A DNA stretch of 64,000 bases from Liolophura sinensis (Eukaryota; Mollusca; Polyplacophora; Chitonida; Chitonidae), in assembly GCF_032854445.1 (NCBI RefSeq), contig NC_088304.1, forward strand, positions 8,815,704-8,879,703, in the 5' to 3' direction. Under the pieces are notes generated by a model, which did not search any database, had not been told where the DNA came from, and saw only the letters and a list, made by a program, of their open reading frames with translations. The translations under genes and the position numbers were made by a program. Every line of letters starts with the position of its first letter. Position 1 is the first letter of the stretch. This document shows positions 1 to 12,159 of this stretch, piece by piece.

Positions 1-3000
1 CACTATTCAATTATAAAAACAAATACAGGTCTCTGCTCAAACCAGTATGATCCCATGGCTTAAATACAGCCTACAACCGCTGTCACTATTTTGCTGAGTC
101 AGCAAAAAGTCTGACGTCAACTGAGAAATTTTTTTTTTAAAAGGGTGCATTAAATAAATTGGAATGAACAGACCTGCACATAACAAGTATATACAAATAA
201 CACACTATACAATATATACGGAGATAGAACAAGGAAACAATAACGATTATAACTTATTTCTTATATTTGGTAAAATTTATATCAACTCTGAATTACACTA
301 TTCGGACAGGAAATATTCGTCACAATGAACGAAGCCCTAACATCAATACTTAACGGTTCGCATTTCTTTTACCGACGAAAACAGAAAGACACTGAAAATA
401 CGACGCCCAACTTGACGGTCGAAAAGGAGCTATCACTTTCGGTGGTCGATATAGGGGCCCTTATGCATGGGCAGATAGTCGGTAGTCCGGCAGCTTATAC
501 CGGCTGTGCGTGTGGTCGGTCACAGACCCGGGGTTAAACTCGCCGAACCGAGTCATTTCGCACCGTCTCGCTTCATCCCTTTGAAGCTTTGATTCTTAAC
601 CACTTTCCTTTATAGGAGCTTTTATACGTACACATTTCGCAGTCACAAAATCCATAGCCGTTGACATTCGTCATTTCAATAAACAAATAGCCACATTGCC
701 CTCTCACTACAAGAAATATTAAACAAAGTTTCTCTCCATACAATATATTTATCAGTTCACAAGATGGCCTATAAGTATGAAAGTATCCCTTTATAAGCTT
801 GCATAGTTACATACACACAGTACGCTATATGTACATGTACAATAGATTTATCCGATGATGATCATGTAGGGCCTACTTAAGTATAACCAAACTTCATACA
901 ATGAATCCCATGTAGCAAATCAAACATTGTTTAATTCTTTGTTTAAAATCGAACGAAAACAGAATTAAAAAAAAAGGTATTTTGAGACGAGTTAAACGGC
1001 GTAGACAATATATATGCATAATGACAAGCGTGTTTCATGTTCTCAAGAAAAATAATCGCCTATATGTAAAGACGGTATGCTCTACCGGTAGGCCTACCTG
1101 TATAGACATTAACAATGAAGCACAAATTAACTACTAAGATTCATACACCCATAATTAAAATTGATTTGATTACGCGGCATACGCATGGTCTGAAAAGAAA
1201 ATAATAATTAAAACATAATAATTAAAACATAAAAAAATAAATAACTAAAATTTTTAAAAATGTAAAAATAACGGGAAAAGAGAAAAACGACTTACCGTAT
1301 AGCTGATCACTTTCTCAAGTTAAGTCTCCGACACTGAATAGTATTTCTGGTCGCAAAGACATATTGTGTAAACACCAATTTCTTATATAGGCATTATACT
1401 ATACATTTAAAAATTACCAGGCATTTGAATAGAGCTTTATACAATGCAGTGGTAAAGCCTGCCTTGGGAGGGAGATAGACCTACACATAGCAGGGAACAA
1501 ATTTACAAATGATAACAACAATTGTTCAACACATTTAGGAAATTAAATACAAAACTAGTAAACAGACACAATAAAACAACTTAATGTCACTAATAAGGCT
1601 TTCGAGAAGTTCTTTCCACAAGGTTGAAGGTTGGATTTCCACCCGGGATGTAGGCGCATCCGTTGGATAGATAAAGGCCTACGGACATACAGGCCCTATG
1701 CGCTCAGTATACAAGCTGAAAACCTAACAAAGACGGATTTTTTTCAGTCTGAGAAAACATAAAACAGAAAACTAATACCTGAAAAATACTATGAAAGTAA
1801 GATTTCACGTGTACATACCATACAGAAAACACAATCCTAACGCGTTAATAAGCAATCATCATCAGTTACTCGAAAAACATAGACTCGTACCTGAGGGCCA
1901 TACCGTATCCTTGTTTCAACATCCGACGATATGAAACTCGATAGCAAAAGACTAAATTTTACAGTCGGTGTGGATATTTATGTATGAAAAGTTGCCTATG
2001 CATATGAGTTAGCTAATGATATAACATTCAGAGCCTAACTTTGTCGAAAAGTGAGGTTTTTATTCGATTTTCCGAAGGCCATGTGATAACATTTTAGCAT
2101 TTTCCTATGTTATAAACGAGTCAGCAGCCGTTTCGATGCAGATAGAGGCGGCGGACTAAAATCTCTCATTCATCTTTGTGGGCAGAAATTTTTATATGCT
2201 TAGAAGGGCAAGAAAATGCTGTGACTAAATATGCAAAAATATCCGGATTTGATGCCCGCAATACTGGGTACGGGGTTAGGAAAGGTGAGGTATTTTCAAA
2301 CTCTGCCTCGCCATTCGCCGACGTTGTCAGCTCACGTGCACAGAGGAGCGAAATTTAACGTGTTCTAGGTCAAAGTCTGACAGAACAAAAAGCTCGCTGT
2401 ATTTCGAGTCAGCTGCAGACTGTTTTCACCTCGGAGACGGGGATCTGGGGCTGATTTGCTGTTTAATTGTGGGGAAAACAGTCTAGTTTTGCTAACTTCA
2501 TTCATACAATAAGCCGTAGTACACAAAATGGCTGCTGACTACTACAAAATCACAACCCCCGAGATGCTTTCGGGCTTTTTCGCCCTCGATAGTGTAGAAA
2601 TTGTTCCAGAACCTACCAATTTCCGACCCGATTCCATTCTTGCCTGTCCTCACCGATATTACATAAATCCAAACTTACTGTGTTTTAACCAGATTATTAG
2701 CAGAAATCAATATTTTACTATGTCTTTATGCTTCACGACGGTCTAACTTTTTGTGTGTCTTGACGTCATGACTCTCAAGTTGTTTGATGTCACGTGACCA
2801 CTACAGATCACAACAGGGTCACGTTAGCTGTCATTTCTGTGGTCTTGTGCTGGATTATTTTCGGTTTGCAGGACGTATTTGTGGGCTTCTTTGTTGGAAG
2901 GTATTGGCTGCCGTCGGTGGAAGTGATCTGTGCGAAATAAACTCGAGAAATCCACCATATTCGTTCGGAAAGCAATTCGCAGGTACTGCCTTATTATTTA

Positions 3001-3001
3001 G
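1..3001. other. no recognised gene
   Basis: AT-rich sequence with many short reading frames, none with homology I recognise or a convincing exon structure. A 72-codon ATG frame at 2528-2746 begins in reasonable context but resembles nothing known to me. CpG density and the number of G+C-rich words rise from about 2.1 kb towards the Orai promoter. Distal regulatory DNA is possible but not visible. Confidence 0.5.
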
Positions 3002-3037
3002 TGCGCCTGCGCACTTAAGTTTTGTTCACCGGAAGTG
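3002..3037 (+). promoter_or_regulatory. NRF1-like plus ETS-like promoter motifs upstream of Orai
   Basis: TGCGCCTGCGCA at 3002-3013 matches the palindromic NRF1 site, and CCGGAAGTG at 3029-3037 matches a strong ETS-family site. The pair lies 345-380 bp upstream of the Orai start codon and no TATA box is evident. Such pairs are common in TATA-less animal promoters. Binding and the transcription start are inferred. Confidence 0.45.
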
Positions 3038-3381
3038 GTAACCTCAGAAGATGTCGACGACAGCATGGCAATGTTTTCGTCTGATCAATTTCAGATAATT
3101 TAACCGGTTCTCCTTGTTGAGAGGCTAATGCGAGTTTGACAGTGGGCATAAGGCGAAAGATTCTCTGGAAAGAAACTGGTGTGTTTATTTTCACTGAAAC
3201 AAACCCGTGTGAAATTCGGATGTTTTCATCTTGCGTCACCTTCACTCAAAATGTGACAGATGTAAGCCAGGATTTTAAGTACAGCAGCTAGTATCTTTGG
3301 CGTCACGTTTAAGGCTGTTTTGGTGTTAATTCCGTAGTTACAGACCTATGTTCTAAAATTTTTCCACGAACAGTAATATAA

Positions 3382-6267
3382 ATGAGTGCTGTAGCACGCC
3401 CTTCTCTACAGAACGGAGGTACATATCACAACCAGTATCAAGGTTGGCTTGTGAAAAGCTTCATGAATCAAATGTCGTCAGAACACAGTGTCCAAGCGTT
3501 GTCATGGAGGAAGCTTTACCTCAGTAGAGCGAAGTTGAAAGCGTCTAGTCGTACTTCAGCTCTTCTATCTGGCTTTGCAATGGTATGTAGATAAACTGTA
3601 GTTATTTGTTGTAGGTCACTAGCACTGGATGACATGATGCACCATGCTCTTTTATATTTTTACTGACCCTGGTATAGTCATGGATCGCCCCGGTAAAATT
3701 TCAGAAATTTAGTTAGTCGATTACTAACCTACCACGCCCGCCCAGTCACTCCTTTACCCTAGGGTTCTAGGGCAGGTGCCTGTTAAATCCTGAGATATCG
3801 ATCATCCCAAAAGTAAATATCCTTCCATATTTTGGTGGATGCCACACATGTCAAAGACAACAGCACATGCTCTAGTTTAGTTCTCTGGCATACGATTTGG
3901 ATTAAAACCAGACATGATAGTACAACAACAAAAGGACGTCATAACTGGCATTAGAAAGGAGGAATAGTTTCATATCCATCTGCCTGTTGGCCCAAAAGAG
4001 CAGAGATGCTGAACTTTGGGATGATCGACATCTCGGGATGTTAACAGGCAGGTGCCCTAGGACTCTAAGCATTATGAAGGCGTGTCTGGGGGGAGTGGTA
4101 GGTTAGTATTCAACTGTTTTTGGAAATTTTCCAGCACTTCCTACAGAGGCGAAGGGGATCCAGCCATGACTACACAAGCGTCAGTACAAATATAAAAGAG
4201 CGTGGCGTAGTCATCCAGGGTTAATAGGTCACTAAGTATGGCCAGAGGGATGCCTGGTCAAAGTTCGTTTATTTGTTTATATTGTTAGTGTTTAACACCA
4301 GTCTGGGGAGTTGTAAGGACTAGGGTTATATTTACGTGTGATTGCCATGTGCATTCTGACATCATATTTTTCTCACGGGTTTTTACTGATTTTTCATTGG
4401 TTAAAATTGAATGGGGAGATGTTCAGTTTGCATACAAAGCAAAATAGCGCAAGTAAGACGTTTATCATTCTAGTTTCTGTCACGTATCTGTTATTCATGT
4501 GACATTGCTTCGCGATTTATACTGAACTTGTTTTAGAATGCTCTGGATTAGAACTTCTGTCAGACAGCATGTTGGGTCCGTAGCTGGTTGCTTATACCAC
4601 TACACCACTCGAGTTGATGGCAAGAACATGGTTTTTAGACGTCTTTATGACAGATGAACATGGTAAGGGCAGAATGCATATGTGCGTGTGTCACACGCAT
4701 TTGTCACATGAACTACATCTGAAAAGGGTCTCCTCCATATTTGGTCAGCCTCATTCAGCGAAACATGAATGAATTGACGTAAGTAGTGACATAGAAAGTT
4801 ACATATAAATGTAACCCTAGTCTTTACAACAGCCCCAGTCTGTGCTCAAATGTTGCTTGAAGATGGTTAGGTTATAGGTTGAGGAAACCAGCTAGGGTGC
4901 ATACAATATACCTACACCGTTGTTCAGGTACCTGACAAACTGCCTTAGTTAAAACTGCAGCTGATGTTATAACACCTGCATGATGACCCAGGATCCTCTC
5001 ACCAATGCAGTCGCTGTGAGTTCAAGTTCAGCTCATACTGCCTTCCTCTCCCGGCCATATGTGGGAAGGTTTTCCAGCAACCTGCAGATGGTCATGGGTT
5101 TCCCCCGAGCTCTGCCTGGGTTCCTCCCACCATAATGCTGGTCGCCATCGTATAAGTGAAGTATTTTTGAGTTTGGCGCAAAACACCAATCAAATAAATA
5201 AATTATAACAACTGGATGTTGTAAGAGCAAGGTTAAATTATAAGGATTGAGATAATTGGAATTGCTTTCTTAAATTGTTGAAAAAAAATGCACAGTATTA
5301 AAGCCGCAAAAGAACAAAAGTTTCCTGTCATTTCAAACTTTCCCTCTTGTTATGTCAGCGGTAGGCGATGTTCAAGTGTTTTTGCGTAACACATATGATG
5401 TCATCATTCCAGCATGACTACTTCACTTGATGTCATATTTACCTGATTGATCTAAAGATAAGGAATATTGTGTCACCTCACGAAGCTTTGAGGGAAACTG
5501 CCAAGGATTTTGTTTTTGAAGACTCGTCACTTATAGGGGTTAAATAGTGTTATTCAATGCAAAATCTTTTTGAACTGAGGTGTTAGATATCTTCCATAGT
5601 GTATCCTTCAGATCATTTTAATATTTTTCCATGGTTTCTCTTGGGACTGAGTGCCACTTTAAGACATCAACATGTTACATTAAAGGACCTGACTATTATG
5701 GCACAGTGACTATTTTTTGCATTCGTGATTTGTCATACCTTTGTTTTTTCCATGTATTTTTACCTCTTTTTGTTTTGGCTTTTTCAGGTGGCAATGGTTG
5801 AAGTCCAGCTTGAGGATGTGCCTCAGGGGCTTTTAATCGCATTCAGTGTGTGTACAACTTTGTTAGTTTCAGTTCACCTCTTAGCTCTGATGATCAGTAC
5901 ATGCATACTGCCCAACATTGAGGCGATCAGCAATGTACATAACTTAACTGCAGTACACGAGTCGCCACATGAGCGAATGCAGTGGTACATAGACATGGCA
6001 TGGGGATTTTCTACTGCCCTGGGCATTATACTCTTCCTGGTAGAAATTACAATTTTGTGCTGGGTCAAATTTTACTCGTATAGTTTCAAGGCTGCAATTG
6101 CCTCAACTGCTATTGTCATTCCTGTCTCCGTTATGTTCCTTGTGTTTGCCATGCATTTTTATCGCCGACTCATTGCCCATAAATACGAACGTTCATCTCG
6201 AGGCCTGGAAGAACTGGAAACCATTGCGACTGAACTAAGTAACAATTCAACTGTTCGGGATGTATAA
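3382..6267 (+). CDS. Orai: Orai calcium release-activated calcium channel
   Basis: Two coding exons, 3382-3582 and 5788-6267, joined in phase 0 (donor GTATGT at 3583, acceptor TTTTTCAG ending 5787), give 226 residues. Orai proteins form the pore of the plasma-membrane channel that STIM opens after endoplasmic-reticulum calcium depletion. Visible family marks: the cytosolic N-terminal helix [20 protein letters not shown] (41-60); the TM1 pore helix with R57, G64, V68 and selectivity-filter E72 (human ORAI1 R91, G98, V102, E106); TM2 about 82-104; TM3 with E153 (human E190); TM4 about 171-192; and a C-terminal acidic helix near 206-217 that would dock STIM. The TM1-TM2 loop is short (VQLEDVPQG) and the TM3-TM4 loop is much shorter than in human ORAI1. 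The intron sits where I recall the human ORAI1 intron. An upstream noncoding exon cannot be excluded. Confidence 0.95.
3612..4234. mobile_element. foldback (long inverted-repeat) element in the Orai intron
   Basis: Arms of roughly 200 bp face each other. The left arm starts near 3622 and the right arm, read in reverse complement from 4224, matches it with mismatches (shared words include GCTCTTTTATATTT, TAGTCATGG, ACTAACCTACCAC and CGATCATCCCAAA). The same 10-mer TAGGTCACTA lies directly outside both ends (3612-3621 and 4225-4234), consistent with a target-site duplication. No transposase frame lies between the arms, so this is non-autonomous. Confidence 0.7.
4978..5208 (+). mobile_element. 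family A tRNA-SINE, head truncated
   Basis: Body and tail of the abundant SINE (family A). It carries box-B-like GAGTTCAAGTTC, the CCAGCAACCTGC and CCTCCCACCATAATGCTGG blocks, and the terminal CACCAATCAAATAAATAAA. It lies in the Orai intron. The box-A half of the tRNA-like head is missing or too degraded to see. Confidence 0.85.
5225..5680 (+). repeat. repeat copy 1 (paired with 8212-8705)
   Basis: Shares a colinear series of blocks with 8212-8705: GCAAGRTTAAATKATAAGGAT at the start, AAAAAAAATGCA, CATTCCAGYATRACTAC, TAAGGAATATT, GATTTTGTTTTT and CACYTATAGGGGT, ending in a YTGGSWSTGARTGCCACTTTA-like stretch. Indels separate the blocks. Not coding. It is either an old segmental duplication or an unclassified dispersed element. 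Confidence 0.7.
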
Positions 6268-6686
6268 TGCAGAATCGGAGACAAACTATAATTTTCCACG
6301 CGTATTTTCATAATCAAATTGCATGTGTTCTGTTGTGTGCACTAAGCCAAAGTTCTTCAAACTGTTGTAAGGATCTGAATGCATTAGTGCTTGTATTGCT
6401 ATGAACTTTTTTGATATGACTTTGTCCCCTGCAGATGTCTTATCCGTAGCGGTAAGGTCGTATATGTTAGAATCTAGCTTTGGCTCACTTAGGTATTTTG
6501 GTGGATTCGGAAATGTGACAGCCACCATACGTTTGAGTATGCATGTATGAATATGAGTATGTTTGCATTTAAGTATTCATCACTTTTGCACAGGTAACTG
6601 TCAAAGGAAGAATGTTAATATTGATGTGTCCCAGTTAACTAAAATCCATGACATTTACATGTAATCTGTTACAAAGCTGTGAAAGG

Positions 6687-6963
6687 GAGCTTCTTGGCTG
6701 AGTGATGAGCAAGTCAGTGTAAAACCCAACCCAGTAACACAGGAGCCTCTCACAAATGCGGTCGCTGTGAGTTCAAGTCCAGCTCATGCTGGTTTCCTCT
6801 CCGGCCGTAAGTGGGAAGGTCTGCCAGCAACCTGCGGATGGTCGTGGGTTTTCTGCGGACTCTTGGGGTTTCCTCCCACCATAATGCTTGTCGTCATTGT
6901 TTAAGTGAAATATTCTTGAGTACGGCATAAAACACCCATCAAACATGTAAAATAAATAAATAC
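6687..6963 (+). mobile_element. family A tRNA-SINE
   Basis: A nearly full copy downstream of the Orai stop. Degraded box A (TTGGCTGAGTGATGAGCAAG), box B (GAGTTCAAGTCC), core and an AATAAATAAA tail are all recognisable. The tail could supply polyadenylation hexamers for the Orai transcript; no clear AATAAA lies closer to the stop. Confidence 0.85.
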
Positions 6964-7497
6964 AAAACAGCCTAAATCCATCTTCTCAATACTTCCTTCA
7001 TCTTCTCTACTGGCTTGTAAAAGATGAAGCACAAATTCACAAAAGCTGTGACATGCTGCAAAAAGTCAACGTTGTTTTGTTTATTGTTTATTGAAATATT
7101 AATAGGATGTCTAAAACTTGACTGATCAACTGACTGACAAACAGACAGACAGCAACTTTTATAGTCTTTTTGTCTCAGCTACAATTAGTGAGTTAAGAGT
7201 CAAACACAAATCAAATACATAAATGTCATAACTTTTTTCAGAATCAGAAATTTTGTTATAGAATATAGTGAAACTGCATAAGAAGGTGTGAAAATGTAAA
7301 TTTAGAAAGCTCACATTTTTAGAAAAGCAATCCATACTATCTCAGTATTTCTAATTTAAGCCTTATTTGAAGATGGCAAAGGCTTTGGAACTAAATTCAA
7401 TTTAGTACTTTTACAAAAATATTATTGATACAAACTTTCCATCATATTTGGGAGGCAGGTTTTGAGTTCATGTTAGCTAAGCATTACTTTTATGTCA

Positions 7498-7712
7498 TGA
7501 TTTATTTATTTATTTATTTGATTGAAGTTTCACGCTGCACTCAAGAATATTTCACGTACTAACATTATGGTGGGAGAAATCCAGGCATAACAGGGAGGGA
7601 TCTGCAAATTGCTAGCAAACCTTCCCATGTAGAGAGGAAGGCAGCCTGAGGTAAACGCAATCACATTGGTGAGAGCTCACAGGTTATTGTGCTGTGCTAG
7701 CTTGCTAATCAC
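7498..7712 (-). mobile_element. family A tRNA-SINE, diverged
   Basis: Reverse-oriented copy: a TTTATTTATTTATTTGATTG tail comes first, then the complement of the core (TCAAGAATATTTCAC, CATTATGGTGGGAG) and a degraded head ending near GCTAGCTTGCTAATCAC. More diverged than the copy at 33.8 kb. Confidence 0.75.
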
Positions 7713-8211
7713 AAAACCCCCCCTTTTTGCATGATAAATTACTGTGGGATATTCAGGAAAAAAGTGGCCCATTAGTGACTGATATAGTTTTTTGTTTTTG
7801 TCTTTAGTTTTTTTGTGTTAAATTATTTTAACCAAAAAATCTTAATTTCAGACACCTAGAAAAACTACAAATCTAGGCATGTATCATCAGTAAAAAAAAA
7901 CGTCTTTCATATTTATGTACATGTAAACAACAGAACAGAAAATGAAATCTAGGCACAAAATGCTGGAATTTTCTACAGGAATTTATATAGTTTTTGTATG
8001 TTTCAAATTTGTTTGATTTTTTTTTTTATATAAAGGCGAGAAGTTTGAGATGTTTTATGATATTTTATGGTTTAATTTTGAGGGCTTTAAGCGGGCATTG
8101 GGGACAAACTTAAACTGACTGGATGCCACTTAAATGGTATCAGATAATGACTTTCTAATGTGTAAGCCGTTCAACCTGAAAGAGGTACTTTAGTGCCAAG
8201 ACTTGTACGCC

Positions 8212-8705
8212 TTAAAAGCAAGATTAAATGATAAGGATAAAGATAGACGGACTTATTTTCTTACATTGTAGAAAAAAAATGCATTGCGTTACAGCCACCC
8301 TTGCTAGTGTGTGAGGCTAACATGGAAACAAAACATTTCTGTCGTTTCCAATTTTGCTTTGTGTGACGTCGTGCAAGAACAGCTGACGTCACCATCAGTG
8401 ACGTATAGCCACAAATGATGTCGTACTCCCAAACGCGCATGACGTCATTCCAGTATAACTACCTTCCTCAACACCATATCTGCCTGATTCATCGTCCCAT
8501 AAGGAATATTTTGGGGTCACACCACGAAAATTTGACAAAAAACTGTCGAAGATTTTGTTTTTCAGGATTCTTCACCTATAGGGGTAAAATACAGTTATTC
8601 ATCTTAAATTTCTGTGGCCGTGATGCTAACTGTATTATATAGTGTGTCCTTCGTATCTTGTTAATATTTCCACCTAGGCTGTCTTTGGCTGAAGTAGCAC
8701 TTTAC
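8212..8705 (+). repeat. repeat copy 2 (paired with 5225-5680)
   Basis: Second copy of the block in the Orai intron, longer by several insertions. Between 8380 and 8450 it holds TGACGTCA-like palindromes (GCTGACGTCACC, ATGACGTCAT), which match CRE/ATF half-site arrangements. Whether they are regulatory is unknown. Confidence 0.65.
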
Positions 8706-8786
8706 GCTTCACGAAATAAGTTTGAATGTTTAAACGTTAGAAAGTGCATGACCACATTGTGCATGTACATGTATATACCCTTCGTT

Positions 8787-8808
8787 AAAAAAAAAAAAAA
8801 AAAAAAGA
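8787..8808 (+). repeat. poly(A) tract
   Basis: A run of about 20 adenines between GTTA and GATG. No SINE body precedes it, so its origin (retrotransposed tail or slippage) is unresolved. Confidence 0.8.
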
Positions 8809-8887
8809 TGTCCACTCTACGCAGATATTTCAGAAAGGTGCCAAATTTTTGCAACCCATAAAATAACATTCGCCAGTATATTTGCAA

Positions 8888-10815
8888 CAGTAAATTTAAT
8901 TATTGACCCGTCAAATTGGATTAAAACTTGCTTTATTACTTGAGAAAAGTTAAGATATATCTGCTATTAATAGGCCATTTATTAAGCCGTTGTTTTTTTG
9001 GCCTAAGTAGTCAGTGAACAGTTAATCCTGACAAATTGAGTTCATCCTAGTTATGGTGGTTCAAATAAACAGTAAATGTATCTTTTTCTTTTCACACTCT
9101 ATTAAATGTGTATGGCATTAAATAAAATTTTCTTAATTTATTAATTAACCAATGTTAACAGCCGTAATTTTTATTTGTTACTTAATAGGATATGCTCCTC
9201 TCTCATCGGTTTAATTAACGGACAGTCTTACATGTATATTCACAACTTCACTGGTCTGTGATGTGGGTTTTATTCTTCACGATTCTCAACAGAACTGTGA
9301 AAAAGTCACAATAAAGCAACTTGGCTCGCATTATCGGCTCTTGTTTTTCACAGGAAAATTTTACGTCTTGGTGGCTGCTGTACCTGTACATGTAGATAGG
9401 AACGTTAGTCCTGGACACTGATCAGGCATTGAAAACGTTACCTGGTCAGTTCTGCATTTTGTTCAACTTCTCAGCAGTGAAAATCAAAGGGCAGTTGATC
9501 TCAAACTTATTAAAGGTAATAAACTGCAGTCTCTTCCTGTTGTAATCAACAAGTGCAATTTTATTTCGGATAACACTTTATATACCAGACTATTATAATA
9601 AAGATTTAGCTCAATATCCAATGAATACGAGAGCAGGTGTTCAAAAGTCATATCTACCGTTAAGTCTGTTAAAACTTAAATTTTTTTTATGTAAAGCAAA
9701 TGACACTATATACTGCAGGCTAAAGTTGACATGTGGCTTTACTCACAAAACACTTTTGAACAAGCATTTAACGGGTGTATAAGTGTCCTGTAAGAAAAGA
9801 CAAGAAATAATATAAGCTGAGGTAATCCGGAAGAGGGGTGTAATCGGATCTACACAGCCACAGCAATTTTATTCTGATGTGCTTGGTAACTCCAGAAATC
9901 CGTTTTTAATCTGGAATTCTAGCGAGCCGATGGATTGCGCACTTTAAAGAAACCTGAAACCGTACATGTATATACGCACACAAGACTAAAAGGCAAATCA
10001 GCGTTCGGATGACGTAAGTGGAAGCAGCTGCGTTTTCAGGATATGGAGATACTCGCAACTAACTGATCCAAAGTGACAACATGGCGGCGCTTACGATTTT
10101 TCTGATGTGTACGATTTAGCTTACTTTGAACTGCATTAGGGGCCTTTCATGATTATGCAACATCACAAAGGTCAAAAGTTTTACTTTTTAAAACTTAATG
10201 TGCGATTCTTTATCGATGCATATATAGGCCTACATTGGTTTAGCGTTGTTTTTTTTTTCAAATTTAAGTCTGATTTAAAAAATTCCATTCGATCGTATCC
10301 GTTATGTATAGGCCTCTATGCACCTGTTAACGGGCTTTGGTCCTGACTAAAGGTAAGCCAACAATACAAACGCAAAGTCCTAATGCACTTCTGAAGGCTC
10401 AAGACGGCCGATTTCGGTATAGTATGCATTACACTGATGATGCACGAGGAATCGGGAAATGGGGAAGCGTGGTGTCAAGAATGATTTGTTGCATGCCACA
10501 TTATATTTTCAACTTACTTAAATGACCTAAAATTTGTCCATGACCAAGTTGCTCATTTTTCCAGATTCTGGTTGTGCTCTTAATTTTAGAAAGGTAATTT
10601 GAGAGGAGTTTGGAGGGTAGAATGACCAGGTTCCTCTCCTGGGAAAATGTAATTTTTAGCACCAAGAGAAATGTTTCGTGTCGTTTAATTGCCTCCCAAA
10701 ATGCTCTTTTGTTGTCGAATTTTGAGGTCATTTAGGATACTTGCGGTTTGTAATTGTTTGTTTATGCGATTTGTAAGAATTTCATATATACACATGTACA
10801 TTCTTGAAAGTGGTT
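8888..10815. other. no recognised gene
   Basis: AT-rich DNA without a supportable exon. The stretch around 10.06-10.26 kb (ATGGCGGCGCTTACGATTTT and what follows) resembles 36.63-36.80 kb, suggesting another low-copy dispersed repeat. I see no RNA gene. Confidence 0.4.
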
Positions 10816-10816
10816 G

Positions 10817-11054
10817 GGCCCGATTGTTCAAAAGTGTCCAATATACTTAAAGCCAAATAGTCTTAATTTAATTTAGCACTTAGTCTAAAATTAATGCTGT
10901 AACAGTATATTAAATAGGCATATAAAGTAAATCCGTTACTGTTATACTTGGCATTTGTACAACCGTGATGGCTACATGCTCAAATTTTTCGCTAAATTTT
11001 TAAATATATATGACTTAATGCCCATGTTAGCTAATATACTTTTGAACAACCGGA
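10817..11054. mobile_element. MITE-like element, copy 1
   Basis: Ends are inverted repeats: left CCCGATTGTTCAAAAGTGT, right in reverse complement CCGGTTGTTCAAAAGTAT. The interior is AT-rich and non-coding, with a further inverted resemblance (left CCAATATACTTAAAGC against right ATTAGCTAACATGGGC). The element is about 240 bp. A second, more diverged copy lies at 38360-38551. Confidence 0.7.
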
Positions 11055-11829
11055 TTAACTATTATATATTCCATAAGGATGTTAGAGCCGCTAGAGTATA
11101 AAGTGTTTTGCCTATATTGTTTTAAGCAAATCTGTTTTCACGTGGATAGGTTTACGAATCAAAGTTAATGACGGTGTACGGATTATAAAATGTTTTGGAT
11201 AGTTTTTCACGCTTGAAAACTGGAACTTAAATCATTAAGAATGTCCATACCATTAAAATGTATACATTCGAACCTTGTATACTATCGAGACTTGGTCATA
11301 GTCTAAACGAGGACAAACCTTCCCGCTGTATATGTATTTCGGGCCAAACCTGCGTAGTATAATAGTATGTTGTTTGTTCTTATAGTATAGCCTGGGAATC
11401 AGTCCATTGCTGCAACGTAATTCTTAACGTTGGGCCTGGAAGATTTAAACATGCACAGTAAGAAACAAGCTCCAAGGCCTACGCGTGATGTTTTTTGTCA
11501 TTCTGAGCCTAGGTGGTAATTTAATCGCACAACGCCACTTTGCTATTTTGTAGCCATTTCAAACGGTCAGCGCCGGAAGCTTGATTCGCCAGAAACTAAT
11601 GTCATTTAACTGAAAAGGGAACATTTCCGTCGCGTTTATTTTAATGAAAAGAGAGTTTCACGTGACCCCTATGTACCTGTAAGGTCGTATCCGTTGAAGT
11701 GTTATAGACTTAAAATAACGGACTGATCCGCAGGCTGTTCCTGGAGGTAGGGATCTGTGAGGAAATTGGTATAACACATACACAAGTATGCATGTTTATT
11801 TTCAAGAAAATTGCCGCCATATTACTGCA

Positions 11830-11897
11830 CGGCCGCCGTCCTATAAATGAAATATCCTCGAGTACGGCGTAAAACACCAATGAAATAAATACATAAA
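11830..11897 (+). mobile_element. family A SINE, 3' tail only
   Basis: Only the last about 65 bp survive: GCCGCCGTCCTATAAATG, then TACGGCGTAAAACACCAATG and AAATAAATACATAAAT. A 5'-truncated insertion. Confidence 0.75.
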
Positions 11898-12072
11898 TCC
11901 AGCTTGGACCCGAGTCGCTACTGCGCTGGAAAAATATCACATGGCTTGTAACTCGTTGAATCCCTAACTCTGGGCAAACAAATCAATATACATTTGAGGT
12001 CATTATCGAAATATATACATGTACATATACTGAACCCAAAATATAATCCTGTGTTATGTTCAAAACATAGGC

Positions 12073-12075
<3 letters not shown>

Positions 12076-12157
<82 letters not shown>
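12076..12157 (+). repeat. compound microsatellite (CA)n(TA)n
   Basis: About 18 CA units followed directly by about 22 TA units. It generates the fake Cys/Val and Ile/Tyr frames on the minus strand. Confidence 0.97.

Positions 12158-12159
<2 letters not shown>

Noticed and set aside
325-537. 70-codon frame near the window start
   Set aside because: ATG present but no homology, no splice or polyadenylation signals, and ordinary base composition.
2528-2746. 72-codon frame MAADYYKITTPEMLSGFF...
   Set aside because: Good start context but no recognised family, no neighbouring exons and no conservation evidence; it lies in the Orai upstream region. Left as unknown rather than called.
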